This document shows, one piece after another, positions 35,135 through 43,839 of a DNA stretch of 64,000 nt; the stretch's first letter is position 1, and each line of letters starts with the position of its first letter. The notes under the pieces are model-generated. The model searched no databases and was not told the origin of the DNA. It saw only the letters and a program-made list of their open reading frames with translations. The position numbers and the translations under genes were made by a program. Origin of the DNA: an uncultured Paracoccaceae bacterium (GTDB lineage: Bacteria; Pseudomonadota; Alphaproteobacteria; Rhodobacterales; Rhodobacteraceae); contig CALKXV010000020.1 of assembly GCA_938005545.1 (NCBI GenBank), positions 62,001 through 126,000 on the forward strand, read 5' to 3'.

Positions 35135-36121
35135 ATGCGGGCTTTGGTTGTTGAGAAGGATGGCGAGGGCAAGACGAGCGCCTCGGTTCAGGACATTGAT
35201 GAGGCGCGGTTGCCCGAGGGCGATGTGACGGTTCGTGTTGAATACTCGACGGTCAACTACAAGGATGGCTTGTGCATTGGCCCCGGCGGGGGATTGGTTC
35301 GAAACTACCCGCATGTGCCGGGCATTGATTTCGCGGGTGTTGTCGAAGCTTCGGAGGATGCGCGGTATGCGCCCGGCGACAAGGTTGTCTTGACCGGCTG
35401 GCGCGTCGGTGAAGCCCATTGGGGCGGATATGCTGAAAAGGCGCGGGTGAAGGCCGATTGGTTGGTGCCTTTGCCGGACGGATTGAGCACGCGTGCGGCT
35501 ATGGCAGTGGGCACGGCCGGATTTACCGCGATGTTGGCGGTGATGGCGCTTGAAGATCACAGGTTGGAGCCATCCATGGGTGAGGTTTTGGTAACAGGTG
35601 CCGCCGGTGGTGTTGGTTCCGTTGCAACGGCGGTTTTGGCGGCGCGTGGTTATGAGGTGGCGGCAGTTACGGGGCGGCCTGAAACCTCCGCGTATTTGAC
35701 CGAACTTGGAGCAAGCCGGATCGTGGCACGCGAAGAACTGGCCGAAACGGTGAAGCGGCCATTGGAAGCGGAAAGCTGGTCGGGTTGTGTCGATGCCGTT
35801 GGTGGCGCGATGCTGGCGCGGGTTTTGGGCCAGATGAAATATGGGGCGTCGGTTTCGGCGGTTGGATTGGCGGGCGGCGCGGGTTTGCCGGCGACGGTTA
35901 TTCCGTTTTTGTTGCGCGGTGTGAACCTGCTTGGGATCGACAGCGTGATGCAACCCTATGAGAACCGTTTGCGGGCCTGGAAACGGGTGGCAACAGATTT
36001 GCCGATGGATAAACTTGAGGCCATGGTGCAGCCCGCGACGTTGGCGGATTTGCCGCGCCTTGGGGCCGATATCCTGAAAGGTCAGGTCAAGGGGCGGGTT
36101 GTTGTTGACGTGAACGCATAA
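35135..36121 (+). CDS. acuI: Acrylyl-CoA reductase (NADPH), MDR family
   Basis: This is a zinc-free medium-chain reductase of about 328 residues. It starts MRALVVEKDGEGKTSASVQDID and shows VNYKDGLCIGPGGGLVRNYPHVPGIDFAGVV and the cofactor site VTGAAGGVGSVA, matching AcuI/YhdH proteins. AcuI reduces the toxic acryloyl-CoA made during DMSP or acrylate breakdown to propionyl-CoA. ATG 35135 is preferred because GGAG lies seven bases upstream; ATG 35132 is an alternative. The neighbouring dmdA-like gene gives a DMSP context. Confidence 0.86.
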   Translation: MRALVVEKDGEGKTSASVQDIDEARLPEGDVTVRVEYSTVNYKDGLCIGPGGGLVRNYPHVPGIDFAGVVEASEDARYAPGDKVVLTGWRVGEAHWGGYAEKARVKADWLVPLPDGLSTRAAMAVGTAGFTAMLAVMALEDHRLEPSMGEVLVTGAAGGVGSVATAVLAARGYEVAAVTGRPETSAYLTELGASRIVAREELAETVKRPLEAESWSGCVDAVGGAMLARVLGQMKYGASVSAVGLAGGAGLPATVIPFLLRGVNLLGIDSVMQPYENRLRAWKRVATDLPMDKLEAMVQPATLADLPRLGADILKGQVKGRVVVDVNA

Positions 36122-36197
36122 GCCTTTGCGGGCAGTTTCCGCTTTCCAGCAGGCAGTGCGGGGCCTAAACCTGTAAAAAACAGCGAGGAGGGGCAGC

Positions 36198-37136
36198 ATG
36201 AGCCTGGCATTTGTATTTCCCGGACAGGGCGCACAGACCATTGGAATGGGGCGGGATTTGGCCGAGGCCTATCCGGCAGCAAAGGCGGTTTTCGATGAAG
36301 TCGACGAGGCTTTGGGCGAAAAGCTGTCGGAGGTGATCTGGGAGGGGCAGGCCGAAACCCTGACACTGACCGAGAATGCGCAACCTGCGTTGATGGCGAC
36401 GTCTATGGCGGCTGTTCGTGCGCTTGAAGCCGAGGGTGTCGATATCAGCGCGGCGTCGTATGTGGCGGGCCATTCTTTGGGCGAATATTCGGCACTTTGT
36501 GCGGCCGGTGCAATTGGTGTGGCGGATGCAGCGCGCCTGTTGCGCCTGCGTGGCCAAGCCATGCAAGCGGCGGTTCCTGTTGGCGAAGGGGCCATGGCGG
36601 CAATCTTGGGGTTGGATTTTGACACAGTTGCCAAGCTTGCACAGCGGGCGACGCAAGGTTCGGTCTGTCAGGTGGCCAACGAAAACGATCCGATGCAAAA
36701 CGTATTGTCTGGCAACAAAGATGCGGTCGAACGGGCCGTGGATCTGGCCAAAGAAGCCGGTGCCAAACGCGCTTTGATGTTGCCGGTTTCGGCCCCGTTT
36801 CATTGCGCCCTGATGACGCCAGCCGCCGCCGTTATGGCGCAGGCGTTGGGTGAGGTTGATATTCTGGAACCGAAGGTGCTCGTTGTCGCCAATGTTCTGG
36901 CGGCGGGTGTGGTTAATCCGGGGTTGATCCGGTCTTTGCTGGTGGATCAGGTTTCGGGTCGCGTGCGTTGGCGTACCAGTGTCGAATGGATGGTCGATCA
37001 CGGCGTGACCACGTTTTGGGAACTTGGTGCGGGCAAGGCGTTGTCGGGTATGATCCGGCGTATTGCCAAAGAGGCAGAGACGCGGGCCATTGGGACGGCG
37101 TCTGATGTGGCAGAAGCCGTGGCGTCGCGAACTTAG
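36198..37136 (+). CDS. fabD: Malonyl-CoA:ACP transacylase
   Basis: This 312-residue enzyme loads malonyl groups onto acyl carrier protein for fatty acid synthesis. The catalytic Ser is in GHSLGEYSAL, the N-terminus has FVFPGQGAQ, and a His/Asn region lies in PFHCALM. AGGAGG precedes the ATG. It starts a fab cluster fabD-fabG-acpP-fabF. Confidence 0.94.
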   Translation: MSLAFVFPGQGAQTIGMGRDLAEAYPAAKAVFDEVDEALGEKLSEVIWEGQAETLTLTENAQPALMATSMAAVRALEAEGVDISAASYVAGHSLGEYSALCAAGAIGVADAARLLRLRGQAMQAAVPVGEGAMAAILGLDFDTVAKLAQRATQGSVCQVANENDPMQNVLSGNKDAVERAVDLAKEAGAKRALMLPVSAPFHCALMTPAAAVMAQALGEVDILEPKVLVVANVLAAGVVNPGLIRSLLVDQVSGRVRWRTSVEWMVDHGVTTFWELGAGKALSGMIRRIAKEAETRAIGTASDVAEAVASRT

Positions 37137-37158
37137 GGCACGAAAAGGAACGAATGCG

Positions 37159-37896
37159 ATGTTTGATTTGAGCGGAAAGTCGGTCCTTGTAACCGGGGCT
37201 TCGGGTGGCATTGGCGCAGCAATTGCGCGCGGGCTTCATGGGGCCGGTGCGAGCGTTGGTTTATCGGGTACGCGAGTTGAACCCTTGGAGGCTTTGGCGG
37301 CAGAGCTTGGCGGTCGGGCGCATGTCTTGCCGTGCAATCTTTCGGATAGCGCGGCTGTTGCAGAGCTGCCGAAGCAAGCGGTTGAAGCCATGGGCGCGGT
37401 GGATGTTCTGGTGAACAACGCCGGGATCACGCGGGACAATTTGTTTATGCGCATGTCCGAAGATGAATGGGACAGCGTGATGCAGGTGAACCTGAAGTCC
37501 GCGATGATCCTGTCAAAAGGTGTCATGCGCGGGATGATGAAGGCACGGTGGGGGCGGATTGTGAATATCTCGTCCATTGTCGGGGCCACGGGCAATCCTG
37601 GGCAGGCAAATTATGCTGCGTCGAAAGCGGGGTTGGTCGGCATGTCGAAAAGTCTGGCCTACGAAGTGGCAAGTCGTGGTATCACCGTCAATTGCGTGGC
37701 GCCGGGGTTTATCACGACCGCAATGACAGAAAAGCTGAACGAAGATCAGAAAACCGCCATTTTGGGCCAAGTGCCAGCGGGTCGAATGGGTGAGGCGGAT
37801 GAGATCGCCGCTAGCGTGATTTTCCTTGCGAGCCCAGAGGCCGGATATATCACCGGTACGACGTTGCATATCAACGGCGGAATGGCCATGTTATAG
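37159..37896 (+). CDS. fabG: 3-oxoacyl-ACP reductase
   Basis: This is a 245-residue classical SDR. TGASGGIG, NNAGITRDNLFMRM, ISSIVG and YAASKAGL are all standard FabG motifs, and the C-terminus is TLHINGGMAML. It reduces 3-oxoacyl-ACP with NADPH. ATG 37159 follows AAAAGGAACG by a few bases; the open frame begins earlier inside fabD. Confidence 0.95.
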   Translation: MFDLSGKSVLVTGASGGIGAAIARGLHGAGASVGLSGTRVEPLEALAAELGGRAHVLPCNLSDSAAVAELPKQAVEAMGAVDVLVNNAGITRDNLFMRMSEDEWDSVMQVNLKSAMILSKGVMRGMMKARWGRIVNISSIVGATGNPGQANYAASKAGLVGMSKSLAYEVASRGITVNCVAPGFITTAMTEKLNEDQKTAILGQVPAGRMGEADEIAASVIFLASPEAGYITGTTLHINGGMAML

Positions 37897-37960
37897 CCGA
37901 TGAGGTCACGGATCATAACGTTTGCGTTTCTGCGCAGATCGGTATATCCGGCGCTCATCC

Positions 37961-37992
37961 CAGCCCCGGGTTTATAACCTTGGGCTGTTTTT
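37961..37992 (+). terminator. Terminator-like hairpin between fabG and acpP
   Basis: CAGCCC pairs with GGGCTG, with inner GGTT/AACC pairs, and is directly followed by TTTTT. It lies 64 bases after fabG and 63 before acpP, so acpP is either separately transcribed or read through. Confidence 0.7.
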
Positions 37993-37996
37993 CGTC

Positions 37997-38037
37997 CCTC
38001 GGGGCGGTGAAAGAAGAAACGGGTCTAAGTCCCGAGG
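37997..38037 (+). repeat. Stem-loop in acpP leader
   Basis: CCTCGGG at 37997-38003 is exactly complementary to CCCGAGG at 38031-38037, with the second arm ending a few bases before the GTGAGGA ribosome site of acpP. It may affect translation or stability of the acpP mRNA. Confidence 0.45.
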
Positions 38038-38055
38038 AAAACGTGAGGAATTAAT

Positions 38056-38289
38056 ATGAGCGACATCGCAGAGCGCACGCGCAAAATCGTCGTCGAGCAT
38101 CTGGGCGTTGAAGAGGACAAAGTGGCTGAGAATGCCTCGTTCATCGACGATCTCGGAGCCGACAGCCTTGACACCGTTGAGCTTGTGATGGCTTTCGAAG
38201 AAGAATTTGGGATCGAGATTCCGGATGACGCGGCCGAGACCATCCAAACCTTTGGCGACGCTGTAAAGTTTATCAAAGACGCCGCATAA
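38056..38289 (+). CDS. acpP: Acyl carrier protein
   Basis: This is a 77-residue acidic carrier for fatty acid synthesis, starting [17 protein letters not shown]. Ser37 in [10 protein letters not shown] is the site for the phosphopantetheine arm. Size and charge are standard. A terminator hairpin follows at 38318-38347. Confidence 0.96.
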   Translation: MSDIAERTRKIVVEHLGVEEDKVAENASFIDDLGADSLDTVELVMAFEEEFGIEIPDDAAETIQTFGDAVKFIKDAA

Positions 38290-38317
38290 CGTCTTTATAT
38301 CGCTAATTTATATCGAG

Positions 38318-38347
38318 CAGCCTCTGATTTTTCAGGGGCTGTTTTTG
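38318..38347. terminator. Terminator after acpP
   Basis: CAGCCTCTGA and TCAGGGGCTG form a near-perfect 10-base stem with a TTTT loop, followed by TTTTTG. It also overlaps the 3' end of the convergent PilZ-domain gene. Confidence 0.8.
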
Positions 38348-39219
38348 TTTGGGGTGCCCAAATCCACAACCTCGGCATCGGTGATAAGATCATCAAACAT
38401 AATGCCGGCATAATGGGTATTGGTCCAAACCACCGAAGCAGGCGTGTCGCCAATCTTTAACTTCAGATTAAGGGCCGTGCCTTCGGGCATGGGGGAATCA
38501 ATGCGAAGTTTCATCCCGCCAACCGAAATATCGAGCGCGGTTACGGATTGAATGGCGTCACGTCCTGTTTCATCGGTGTAGGCCAGATCGAAGGTGATCT
38601 GGATCGATTTGCGCGTCTGTCGGTTCATGCGGTGGATGCGAACCAGACGAGATTTTAAGATGAGATAGACCAGACCGCCCGCCATCAAACCGCACATCAT
38701 CGCAATCAGGTAGGGTGTGAGGGACCCCGGTCTTGTCAAAGAGCTTTGGAGCGCGCCAAGAGGGGGCAGTTTTGACGGTTGGCTCAATGTTTTGCGCTGT
38801 GATGCTGTTGCACTGGCCGGGCCACCACCGGACGCAGCGCAGCTTGTCCGGTTGATCAATCGCGCAATCCGATCTGCGTGTTTGAGGTGTTGGGTTGGAT
38901 CGAAATTGAGACCCTGCGCGCCGGAAATCATCATCTTTGCAAGTGTTTCGGCATTGTTCAGGGCGTCATTCAACCGTGTTCGGTCGAATTCAAGCTTCAA
39001 CCCATCTGTGAGCGTTGTACGATCCAAGGCTGCCAAAAGCGGGTAGAGCCGTGCGGCCGCCCGAGTTTGAAGGACACCGGTTTCTGTGATGGTCATGCGA
39101 TAGTTGTCGTGGATATTGGCAAGGGTTCGGGCGCTGTCACATTGGGCGAAGGCGGGGGAGGTGATTGCCAGGATCACGAAGGTCAGCATCGTGCAAAGAC
39201 GCTGGCACGCTATCGGCAT
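38332..39219 (-). CDS. PilZ-domain membrane protein
   Basis: This protein of about 295 residues has a signal or membrane segment at the N-terminus (LCTMLTFVILAITSPAFA), a helical region probably in the periplasm with a Cys pair, a membrane segment near 180-200 (LIAMMCGLMAGGLVYLIL), and a cytoplasmic PilZ domain with the segment ALDISVGGMKLRID, the D/NxSxxG motif for cyclic-di-GMP. The first arginine patch is weaker (HRMNRQTRKS), so ligand binding is uncertain. ATG 39219 is chosen since it places the signal segment near the start. The 297 bases to fabF hold no supportable gene. Confidence 0.75.
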   Translation of the reverse strand: MPIACQRLCTMLTFVILAITSPAFAQCDSARTLANIHDNYRMTITETGVLQTRAAARLYPLLAALDRTTLTDGLKLEFDRTRLNDALNNAETLAKMMISGAQGLNFDPTQHLKHADRIARLINRTSCAASGGGPASATASQRKTLSQPSKLPPLGALQSSLTRPGSLTPYLIAMMCGLMAGGLVYLILKSRLVRIHRMNRQTRKSIQITFDLAYTDETGRDAIQSVTALDISVGGMKLRIDSPMPEGTALNLKLKIGDTPASVVWTNTHYAGIMFDDLITDAEVVDLGTPNKNSP

Positions 39220-39516
39220 CGCCGCCTGCGGGTGCAGGGTCTTGCAAGGTTTGCGCTTCCTTTGACGCGGAATACTGGCCAATGGTGTTATCCGGGCTTT
39301 CGATGAGCATCCCAATCTGGATCGGCACATCGTTCATATTTTGCAGACTGGAACACTTTTGAACGATGTGTCGAAACATTTGATGAACACCTGTGCTGAT
39401 CCGCCAAAAAGGATAGGTATTTCTTATCCCGTGGCAGGATTGTGCGCGCTCAGATTGCAGAGGCTGCGGGGGGCGTGTATGTGTCGTCAAAAGACTAATT
39501 AGAACGGGGTTTGGGC

Positions 39517-40779
39517 ATGCGTCGAGTTGTTGTGACTGGATTGGGAATTGTGTCTCCGCTTGCTTCGGGGATCGAGGCGACATGGGCGCGTTTGTTGGCC
39601 GGACAATCGGCTGCGGGGACGATCTCGCGGTTTGATGCGAGCCACCTGGGCACGACTTACGCCTGCGAGATTCCGCGCGGTGACGGCTCGGACGGCACGT
39701 TTAACCCTGATGATTGGATGGCGCCCAAAGAACAGCGCAAGGTTGACGACTTTATCATCTATGGCATGGCGGCGGCGGAACAGGCCGTTCAGGATGCCGG
39801 TTGGGCCCCTGAGGATAAGGAAAGTCTGGAACGCACCGGCGTGATGATCGGATCGGGCATTGGTGGGTTACAGTCAATTGCGGAAACCGCCGTTTTGTTG
39901 AAAGAACGTGGACCACGCCGGGTGTCGCCGTTTTTTATTCCGGGGTCGCTGATCAATCTGGTGTCTGGGCAGGTTTCGATCCGGTTTGGGTTTAAAGGCC
40001 CGAACCATGCGGTTGTGACGGCCTGTTCGACGGGCGCACATGCGATTGGCGATGCGGCGCGTTTGATCATGTTGGATGATGCGGATGTGATGGTTGCCGG
40101 TGGTGCAGAAAGCCCGATTTGCGAAATTGGCATTGCAGGGTTCAATGCGTGCAAGGCGCTGTCGACCAAGCGTGGTGATGACCCTGAAAATGCATCACGC
40201 CCCTATGACGCGGATCGCGACGGGTTCGTGATGGGCGAAGGCGCTGGTGTTGTTGTGTTGGAAGAATACGAGCACGCAAAGGCGCGGGGTGCCAAGATTT
40301 ACGCCGAGATTCTGGGTTATGGTTTGTCGGGCGATGCTTATCATATCACGGCACCTTCGGAAGACGGGGAAGGTGGCGAGCGCGCGATGCGGAATGCGTT
40401 GCGGTCGGCCAAGATGACGGGCGCGGATATCGATTACATCAACGCACACGGCACATCGACCATGGCGGATACCATTGAGCTGGGCGCGGTTGAGCGCGTG
40501 ATGGGAGATGCGGCCAAGGGGGCCACGATGTCGTCGACCAAATCGTCCATCGGCCATTTACTGGGTGCAGCGGGCGCGGTTGAAGCGATTTTCTGTATTT
40601 TGGCGCTGCGGGACCAGGTGGCCCCGCCGACGATCAATCTGGACAACCCGGCCGTTGAACCGTTGTTGGATTTGGCCCCGAATGCGAAACGCGAGCGCGA
40701 GATCAAGGTCGCGTTGTCCAATAGTTTCGGTTTTGGCGGAACAAATGCTTCGCTTGTTATGGGACGGATGGATCGCTGA
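39517..40779 (+). CDS. fabF: 3-oxoacyl-ACP synthase II
   Basis: This is a 420-residue condensing enzyme. The active-site Cys is in TACSTGAHA, and the two His are in NAHGTST and SSIGHLLGAAG. It elongates acyl-ACP with malonyl-ACP. ATG 39517 is chosen over TTG 39511. The stop shares one base with the start of mltG. Confidence 0.95.
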   Translation: MRRVVVTGLGIVSPLASGIEATWARLLAGQSAAGTISRFDASHLGTTYACEIPRGDGSDGTFNPDDWMAPKEQRKVDDFIIYGMAAAEQAVQDAGWAPEDKESLERTGVMIGSGIGGLQSIAETAVLLKERGPRRVSPFFIPGSLINLVSGQVSIRFGFKGPNHAVVTACSTGAHAIGDAARLIMLDDADVMVAGGAESPICEIGIAGFNACKALSTKRGDDPENASRPYDADRDGFVMGEGAGVVVLEEYEHAKARGAKIYAEILGYGLSGDAYHITAPSEDGEGGERAMRNALRSAKMTGADIDYINAHGTSTMADTIELGAVERVMGDAAKGATMSSTKSSIGHLLGAAGAVEAIFCILALRDQVAPPTINLDNPAVEPLLDLAPNAKREREIKVALSNSFGFGGTNASLVMGRMDR

Positions 40780-41942
40780 TGTGGCGTAACCTGGCTTCGA
40801 ATTTTCTGACGATCTTAGTGGTCGGTCTTGTGGCTTTGGTCGTGGTGATCGGCTGGGGGCAACGCCAGTATGTGGCGGAGGGCCCGTTGAGCGAAGCGAT
40901 TTGCTTGCAGGTGCCCCGTGGCGGTTCGATGGCGCGGGTTGCGGATGATTTGGCGGCCAAAGGTGCTGTGTCGAATGCGACGATCTATCGGTTGGGGGCT
41001 CAGTATTCGGGGAAAGCTCCGTCGTTGAAGGCGGGATCGTTTCTGATTGAGGAACGCACCTCGATGGAGAACATCGTGGCCGAGATTACGGGCGATGGTT
41101 TGTCGACCTGTGGCACCGAGGTGATTTATCTGGTGTCCGTGAACGGCCAGAGTGTTCGCGTGCGCGAGCTGAACCCTGAGACGCAGGAGTTTGAGACGAC
41201 CGCAGAATTTGATCCGAAGTCTGATGACGAAGTTCCGGCGATTTACACGGAAGCCGTCGAAGATGTTGGCACGCGGTTTCGCGTTGTTGTTGTTGAGGGC
41301 GTGACGTCTTGGCAGGTTGTCGAAGCATTGCGTGCTTCTGATCTGTTCGAGGGCGAGGTGGCCGCTGTTCCCGAAGAGGGATCGCTCGCGCCAGATGGGT
41401 ATGAGATACGTCCCGGCGCGGACCGCGCAGAATTCCTGGCGAGTATGGCGTCGGCGCAAACTGAGTTTTTGGCGACAGCTTGGGATGCGCGTTCCGAAGA
41501 TACGCCTGTTGAGACGCCGGAAGAGGCACTGATTCTGGCGTCGATCATTGAAAAGGAAACCGGTGTTGCGGAAGAACGCCCGATGGTCGCGAGTGTTTTT
41601 GCGAACCGTTTGCGCCGTGGCATCAAGTTGCAGACAGACCCAACGGTTATTTACGGCGTGACCGAAGGCAAGTCAGTGCTTGGACGTGGGTTGCGGCAAA
41701 GCGAGCTTCGGGCGCGGACCCCGTGGAACACGTATGTCATTGATGGCCTGCCGCCGACCCCGATTGCGAATCCGGGCCGTGCTGCGATTGAAGCGGCTTT
41801 GGCACCGGCTGAGTCGGATTACATCTTTTTTGTAGCTGATGGCACCGGTGGTCACGCCTTTGCGGTCACTTTGGACGAGCATAACGCGAACGTTGCCAAG
41901 TGGCGTGCGATTGAACGCGAACGGGCAGCCGAACAGAATTGA
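40779..41942 (+). CDS. mltG: Endolytic transglycosylase MltG
   Basis: This 387-residue membrane-anchored protein cuts nascent peptidoglycan strands and sets their length. It has an N-terminal membrane helix (ILVVGLVALVVVIGWG), a LysM-like region and the catalytic segment SIIEKETGVAEERPMVASVFANRL with the key Glu in EKETG, then KLQTDPTVIYG. It is the last gene before the GTA cluster, a common arrangement in Rhodobacterales as I recall it. Confidence 0.92.
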   Translation: MWRNLASNFLTILVVGLVALVVVIGWGQRQYVAEGPLSEAICLQVPRGGSMARVADDLAAKGAVSNATIYRLGAQYSGKAPSLKAGSFLIEERTSMENIVAEITGDGLSTCGTEVIYLVSVNGQSVRVRELNPETQEFETTAEFDPKSDDEVPAIYTEAVEDVGTRFRVVVVEGVTSWQVVEALRASDLFEGEVAAVPEEGSLAPDGYEIRPGADRAEFLASMASAQTEFLATAWDARSEDTPVETPEEALILASIIEKETGVAEERPMVASVFANRLRRGIKLQTDPTVIYGVTEGKSVLGRGLRQSELRARTPWNTYVIDGLPPTPIANPGRAAIEAALAPAESDYIFFVADGTGGHAFAVTLDEHNANVAKWRAIERERAAEQN

Positions 41943-41943
41943 G

Positions 41944-41966
41944 CCGTTAACCGTCTGTTTTAACGG
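41944..41966. repeat. Inverted repeat upstream of GTA cluster
   Basis: CCGTTAA and TTAACGG are perfect 7-base arms with a 9-base spacer, starting two bases after the mltG stop. It could be a weak terminator or a regulator site for the GTA promoter, which should lie in the AT-rich interval 41967-42131. Confidence 0.5.
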
Positions 41967-42131
41967 AAATATTGTTCGGAATTTTACACTTCTTTAACTG
42001 TATCGGACGGTGTTTGGTAATTTTATCAATCACTTAGGCGTATTCCTTTTAGCAAGTTAAGGAAATGCACTGCGGTAACGGGCAACCCCATAACGCCGCA
42101 AATCAACTACTCAATAGTACGAGGACCGCCG

Positions 42132-42467
42132 ATGGCAGACGATCCGTCAGTACTTGCCGGAACCTTTAGGTCACGCCGATTGCTTCGCGAAAGCGAGACG
42201 GCGTTGGAGGACCTTTTGAAGGCCTTCGAAGTGATGGCCCAGAGATACAGAGACGGTGAGGACAATGTGACCCCCGCCGAAGTTTCGAAAACGCGGACGA
42301 CCCTTGCGTCTGTCCGATCCCAATTGGTCGAGGAGGTGAACAAGCATGAACAATGTGTCTTCCACGCAAAAGGTCTGGTCGCAGACGCCCCAATTAACTT
42401 CGACAAACTCAGGGCTGAAATCGGGGGCCACCTTGATCGCATCCGAAACGCGGGAAGTTCAGACTGA
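42132..42467 (+). CDS. GTA gp1, small terminase-like protein
   Basis: This is a 111-residue helical protein at the first position of the GTA cluster. It contains coiled-coil-like stretches (SRRLLRESETALEDLLKAF and TRTTLASVRSQLVEEVNK). RcGTA gp1 in this position acts as small terminase, lacking specific DNA recognition. The terL gene begins inside it in another frame, so translation of the two is linked. Confidence 0.82.
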   Translation: MADDPSVLAGTFRSRRLLRESETALEDLLKAFEVMAQRYRDGEDNVTPAEVSKTRTTLASVRSQLVEEVNKHEQCVFHAKGLVADAPINFDKLRAEIGGHLDRIRNAGSSD

Positions 42468-43755
42468 CTTCATTCGGTCTTTGTCGGATGGGGCGTTGCG
42501 GGCGTTGCCTTACATGTTCGATTTTTGGGCATTGCCGCACCAATTGGCACCAGAAGGGGATTGGAAGACCTGGGTCATTCTTGGTGGACGGGGTGCTGGC
42601 AAAACCCGCGCGGGTTCCGAGTGGGTGCGCATGCAGGTTGAGGGTTCAAAGCCCGAAGATGCAGGAATTGCCAAGCGGGTCGCTTTGGTGGGTGAGACAT
42701 TTGATCAGGCGCGTGATGTGATGGTTTTTGGTGAGAGCGGGATTTTAGAATGTTCGCCACCTGATCGCCGACCCAAATGGGAAGCCGGAAAGCGACAGTT
42801 GGTCTGGAAGAACGGTGCGACGGCCAAGGTGTATTCGGCCCATGATTATGAGGGGCTGCGTGGCCCGCAATTTGATGCAGCCTGGGTTGACGAATTGGCG
42901 AAATGGCGGAAGGCCGACGAAGCATGGAACATGTTGCAGTTTGCGTTGCGCCTTGGAGACCATCCCCAGCAGGTCGTCACGACGACGCCACGCAATGTGC
43001 CCACGCTGAAGCGGATTATGAATTCGGAAAGCACCGTGATGACCCATGCGCCGACAAGCGCGAACAAGGCCAATCTGGCAAGCTCGTTTCTGGAAGAGAT
43101 CGAGGTTCAGTTCGGCGGCACGCGGCAGGGACGTCAGGAAATTGAGGGCGTTTTGATCGAAGACGTCGAAGGCGCTTTGTGGACACGTACCATGCTGGAA
43201 GAGGCTCGGGTTGAAAAGTGGCCGGAATTGGATCGGATCGTTGTGGCTGTGGACCCGCCTGTCAGTTCTAAGGCGGATTCAGATGAATGCGGGATCGTCG
43301 TGGCGGGTGTGAAGTTTGGTGAAACCAAACGCGACTGGACGGCCTGTGTTTTGGCCGACGTCAGTTTGGCGGGAGCGTCGCCGACGGTTTGGGCGAAGGC
43401 AGCCGTTGAAGCGTTTCGCAAATATGATGCGGACCGGATTGTGGCCGAGGTGAACCAGGGCGGTGATCTGGTTGGCGAGATGTTGGCGCAGGTTGATCCA
43501 TCGGTGCCGTTGAAGGCGGTTCATGCCAGCAAGGGCAAAGTGGCACGCGCCGAGCCTGTTTCGGGATTGTATGAACAGGGCCGGGTGAAACATCTGCGCG
43601 GTCTGGGGCAATTGGAAGAACAGATGGGGCTTATGGCGCGGGATGGTTATGCGGGCAAAGGCAGCCCGGATCGCGTGGACGCTTTGGTTTGGGCTTTGAC
43701 CGAATTGATGATCCGACCTGTTGACGCACAACCCAGCATTCGAACGCTTGGCTGA
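42346..43755 (+). CDS. GTA large terminase (DNA packaging ATPase/nuclease)
   Basis: This 469-residue motor packages DNA into GTA heads. Walker A is GGRGAGKTR (about residues 80-88), Walker B region is FDAAWVDELAKW, and nuclease acidic residues lie in VVAVDPP and later EVNQGGDL. ATG 42346 is supported by a perfect AGGAGGTGA ribosome site, although it lies 122 bases inside gp1. A TTG at 42433 is the only reasonable alternative and is closer to the usual N-terminus of homologues. Confidence 0.9.
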   Translation: MNNVSSTQKVWSQTPQLTSTNSGLKSGATLIASETREVQTDFIRSLSDGALRALPYMFDFWALPHQLAPEGDWKTWVILGGRGAGKTRAGSEWVRMQVEGSKPEDAGIAKRVALVGETFDQARDVMVFGESGILECSPPDRRPKWEAGKRQLVWKNGATAKVYSAHDYEGLRGPQFDAAWVDELAKWRKADEAWNMLQFALRLGDHPQQVVTTTPRNVPTLKRIMNSESTVMTHAPTSANKANLASSFLEEIEVQFGGTRQGRQEIEGVLIEDVEGALWTRTMLEEARVEKWPELDRIVVAVDPPVSSKADSDECGIVVAGVKFGETKRDWTACVLADVSLAGASPTVWAKAAVEAFRKYDADRIVAEVNQGGDLVGEMLAQVDPSVPLKAVHASKGKVARAEPVSGLYEQGRVKHLRGLGQLEEQMGLMARDGYAGKGSPDRVDALVWALTELMIRPVDAQPSIRTLG

Positions 43756-43765
43756 CGGAATTGGA

Positions 43766-43825
43766 CGCGAATTTCGACAGAGGATTCGCGCCGGGACTTA
43801 AATTTCCGCCCTTGTTTCGAAGGGC
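43766..43825 (+). repeat. Two hairpins between terL and portal
   Basis: CGCGAAT/ATTCGCG (43766-43790) and GCCCTT/AAGGGC (43808-43825) are perfect stems. The second ends immediately before the portal ribosome site AAAGGAGAAC. They may mark an RNA processing or attenuation point. Confidence 0.55.
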
Positions 43826-43839
43826 GAAAGGAGAACTTG

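Noticed and set aside
35102-36241. 379-residue minus-strand ORF over acuI
   Set aside because: It is rich in Arg, His and Pro and is the antisense of a clear AcuI protein.
38717-39306. Plus-strand ORFs antisense to the PilZ gene
   Set aside because: Composition is that of shadow frames; the minus strand has a signal peptide, a membrane segment and a PilZ motif.
41943-42131. CtrA binding site (TTAA-N7-TTAA) before the GTA
   Set aside because: TTAA pairs are present, but the clearest pair has a 9-base spacing, so a standard CtrA box is not supported.
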